From contig JAAFGU010000132.1 in NCBI GenBank assembly GCA_010365205.1, forward strand, positions 5,434-12,054: a DNA stretch of 6,621 bases, read 5' to 3'. Position 1 is the stretch's first letter. Each line of letters begins with the position of its first letter. Positions 5,777 through 6,621 of this stretch are shown here, piece after piece. The DNA is from Aromatoleum sp. (GTDB taxonomy: Bacteria > Pseudomonadota > Gammaproteobacteria > Burkholderiales > Casimicrobiaceae). The notes beneath the pieces are model-generated. The model was not told the origin of the DNA, did no database searches, and worked only from the letters and a program-made list of their open reading frames with translations. A program made the translations under genes and the position numbers.

Positions 5777-6621
5777 TCAGTGCAGCTTCACCCGCGGCTC
5801 CAGGCGTCGGCGCAGGAAGCGTCCGAGGGTATCCACGGCGACCCGGAAATACCCGTGCAGCGACACCTGGTGCAGCTTGTACAGCGACACGTACATCCAG
5901 CGGGCGATCAGTCCCTGGATCAGCATGCTGCCGCCGATCAGCCGGCCCATCAGGCTGCCAACGGCGGACAACTGCCCCAGCGAGACGAGCGAGCCGAAGT
6001 CGCGGAAACGGAACACCGGCAACGGCCGGCCCGCAAGGCGCGCCGAGACCGTCTTCACCAGCAGCGACGCCTCCTGATGCGCGGCCTGCGCGCGCGGCGG
6101 GATCAGCGCGTCCGGGCGGCTCGCCTCCGGCCACGGGCACGCTGCGCAATCGCCCAGCGCGAAAATGTCCGAATCGCGCGTCGTCTGCAGCGTCGGATGG
6201 ACGACGAGCTGATTCACGCGATTGACTTCGAGCCCATCGAGGTCGCGCAGCCACGGCGGCGCCTGAATGCCCGCTGCCCATACGACGAGGTCCGCGGACA
6301 GGCGCAAACCGCTCGCGGTCTGGACTTCGGCCTTGTCGACGCCGGTCACGCGCTCGCCCGTGCGAACGTCGATGTCGAGTCGCGCGAGGAGTTCCATCGC
6401 GGCATCCGCAATCTGCGCCGACAACAACGGCAGAATCTGCGGCGCCGCCTCGACCAGCGTCAGGTGTATGTCCTTCGCCGGATTCAGGTGGTCGAGACCA
6501 TAGCCCGCGTGCGCGCGCGTCGTCTGCCGGATCTCGGCGGCGAGTTCGACGCCGGTCGCCCCGGCGCCGATGATGACGATGTCGACTGCCGGTGACCGGC
6601 CCGCCGCCGCGCGCGCGTCGG
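5777..6621 (-). CDS. ndh: Type II NADH:quinone oxidoreductase (NDH-2), C-terminal part
   Basis: The frame runs from the right edge to a TGA at 5779-5777 and shows 280 residues. Full NDH-2 enzymes have about 430, so roughly 150 N-terminal residues, including the first FAD-binding fold, are outside the window. The enzyme passes electrons from NADH through FAD to membrane quinone without pumping protons, on the cytoplasmic face of the inner membrane. In the fragment, VIIGAGATGVELAAE (15-29) is the NADH-binding Rossmann loop. Glu57 in TLVEAAP ends the second strand, where an acidic residue favours NADH over NADPH. DIFALGDCAACPWP (151-164) carries the second FAD-contacting GD motif, and PRAQAAHQEA (175-184) is the AQxAxQ quinone-site motif. 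The C-terminus (ARWMYVSLYKLHQVSLHGYF, 239-258, then an Arg-rich tail) is the usual amphipathic membrane anchor. No frameshift is seen. Other FAD-dependent pyridine nucleotide oxidoreductases are less likely given the quinone motif and C-terminus. Confidence 0.88.
   Translation of the reverse strand, partial: DARAAAGRSPAVDIVIIGAGATGVELAAEIRQTTRAHAGYGLDHLNPAKDIHLTLVEAAPQILPLLSAQIADAAMELLARLDIDVRTGERVTGVDKAEVQTASGLRLSADLVVWAAGIQAPPWLRDLDGLEVNRVNQLVVHPTLQTTRDSDIFALGDCAACPWPEASRPDALIPPRAQAAHQEASLLVKTVSARLAGRPLPVFRFRDFGSLVSLGQLSAVGSLMGRLIGGSMLIQGLIARWMYVSLYKLHQVSLHGYFRVAVDTLGRFLRRRLEPRVKLH

Overview
The window is about 6.6 kb of GC-rich bacterial DNA with strongly GC-biased third codon positions. 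The gene families (YceI, MarC, a secreted S9A peptidase, a PF04392-type binding protein, CHRD, type II NADH dehydrogenase) and the codon use suggest a proteobacterium, most likely a betaproteobacterium of the Burkholderiales type. This assignment is an inference from gene content, since no rRNA or other marker gene is present.

Layout, left to right. Positions 1-174 (+) hold the C-terminal end of an unrecognised membrane protein, followed after 20 nt by a YceI-family periplasmic lipocalin-like protein (195-779, +); the two are probably co-transcribed. A 175-bp convergent spacer (780-954) holds a good intrinsic terminator candidate and several short palindromes. A MarC-family inner-membrane protein follows (955-1557, -). 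It is divergent from a secreted prolyl-oligopeptidase-like serine peptidase (1679-3853, +), and the 121-bp spacer between them has -10-like boxes facing both ways and an 11-bp tandem duplication. An orphan ABC-type substrate-binding protein (4056-5078, +) has its own sigma70-like promoter. It converges on a small secreted CHRD-domain protein (5199-5639, -). Upstream of that is the C-terminal two thirds of a type II NADH:quinone oxidoreductase (5777-6621, -), cut by the right edge.

The genes do not form one pathway. Four of the six full or partial products with a readable fate are exported (YceI, peptidase, binding protein, CHRD) and the others are membrane proteins or membrane-associated, so the region reads as a set of independent cell-envelope housekeeping genes in short transcription units. 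I see no tRNA, rRNA, CRISPR array, insertion sequence, phage gene, toxin-antitoxin pair or defence system. Nothing here supports a new multi-gene system. The most interesting point is the peptidase, which keeps the full catalytic triad and the substrate-binding arginine but has Asn where prolyl oligopeptidase has its proline-stacking Trp.
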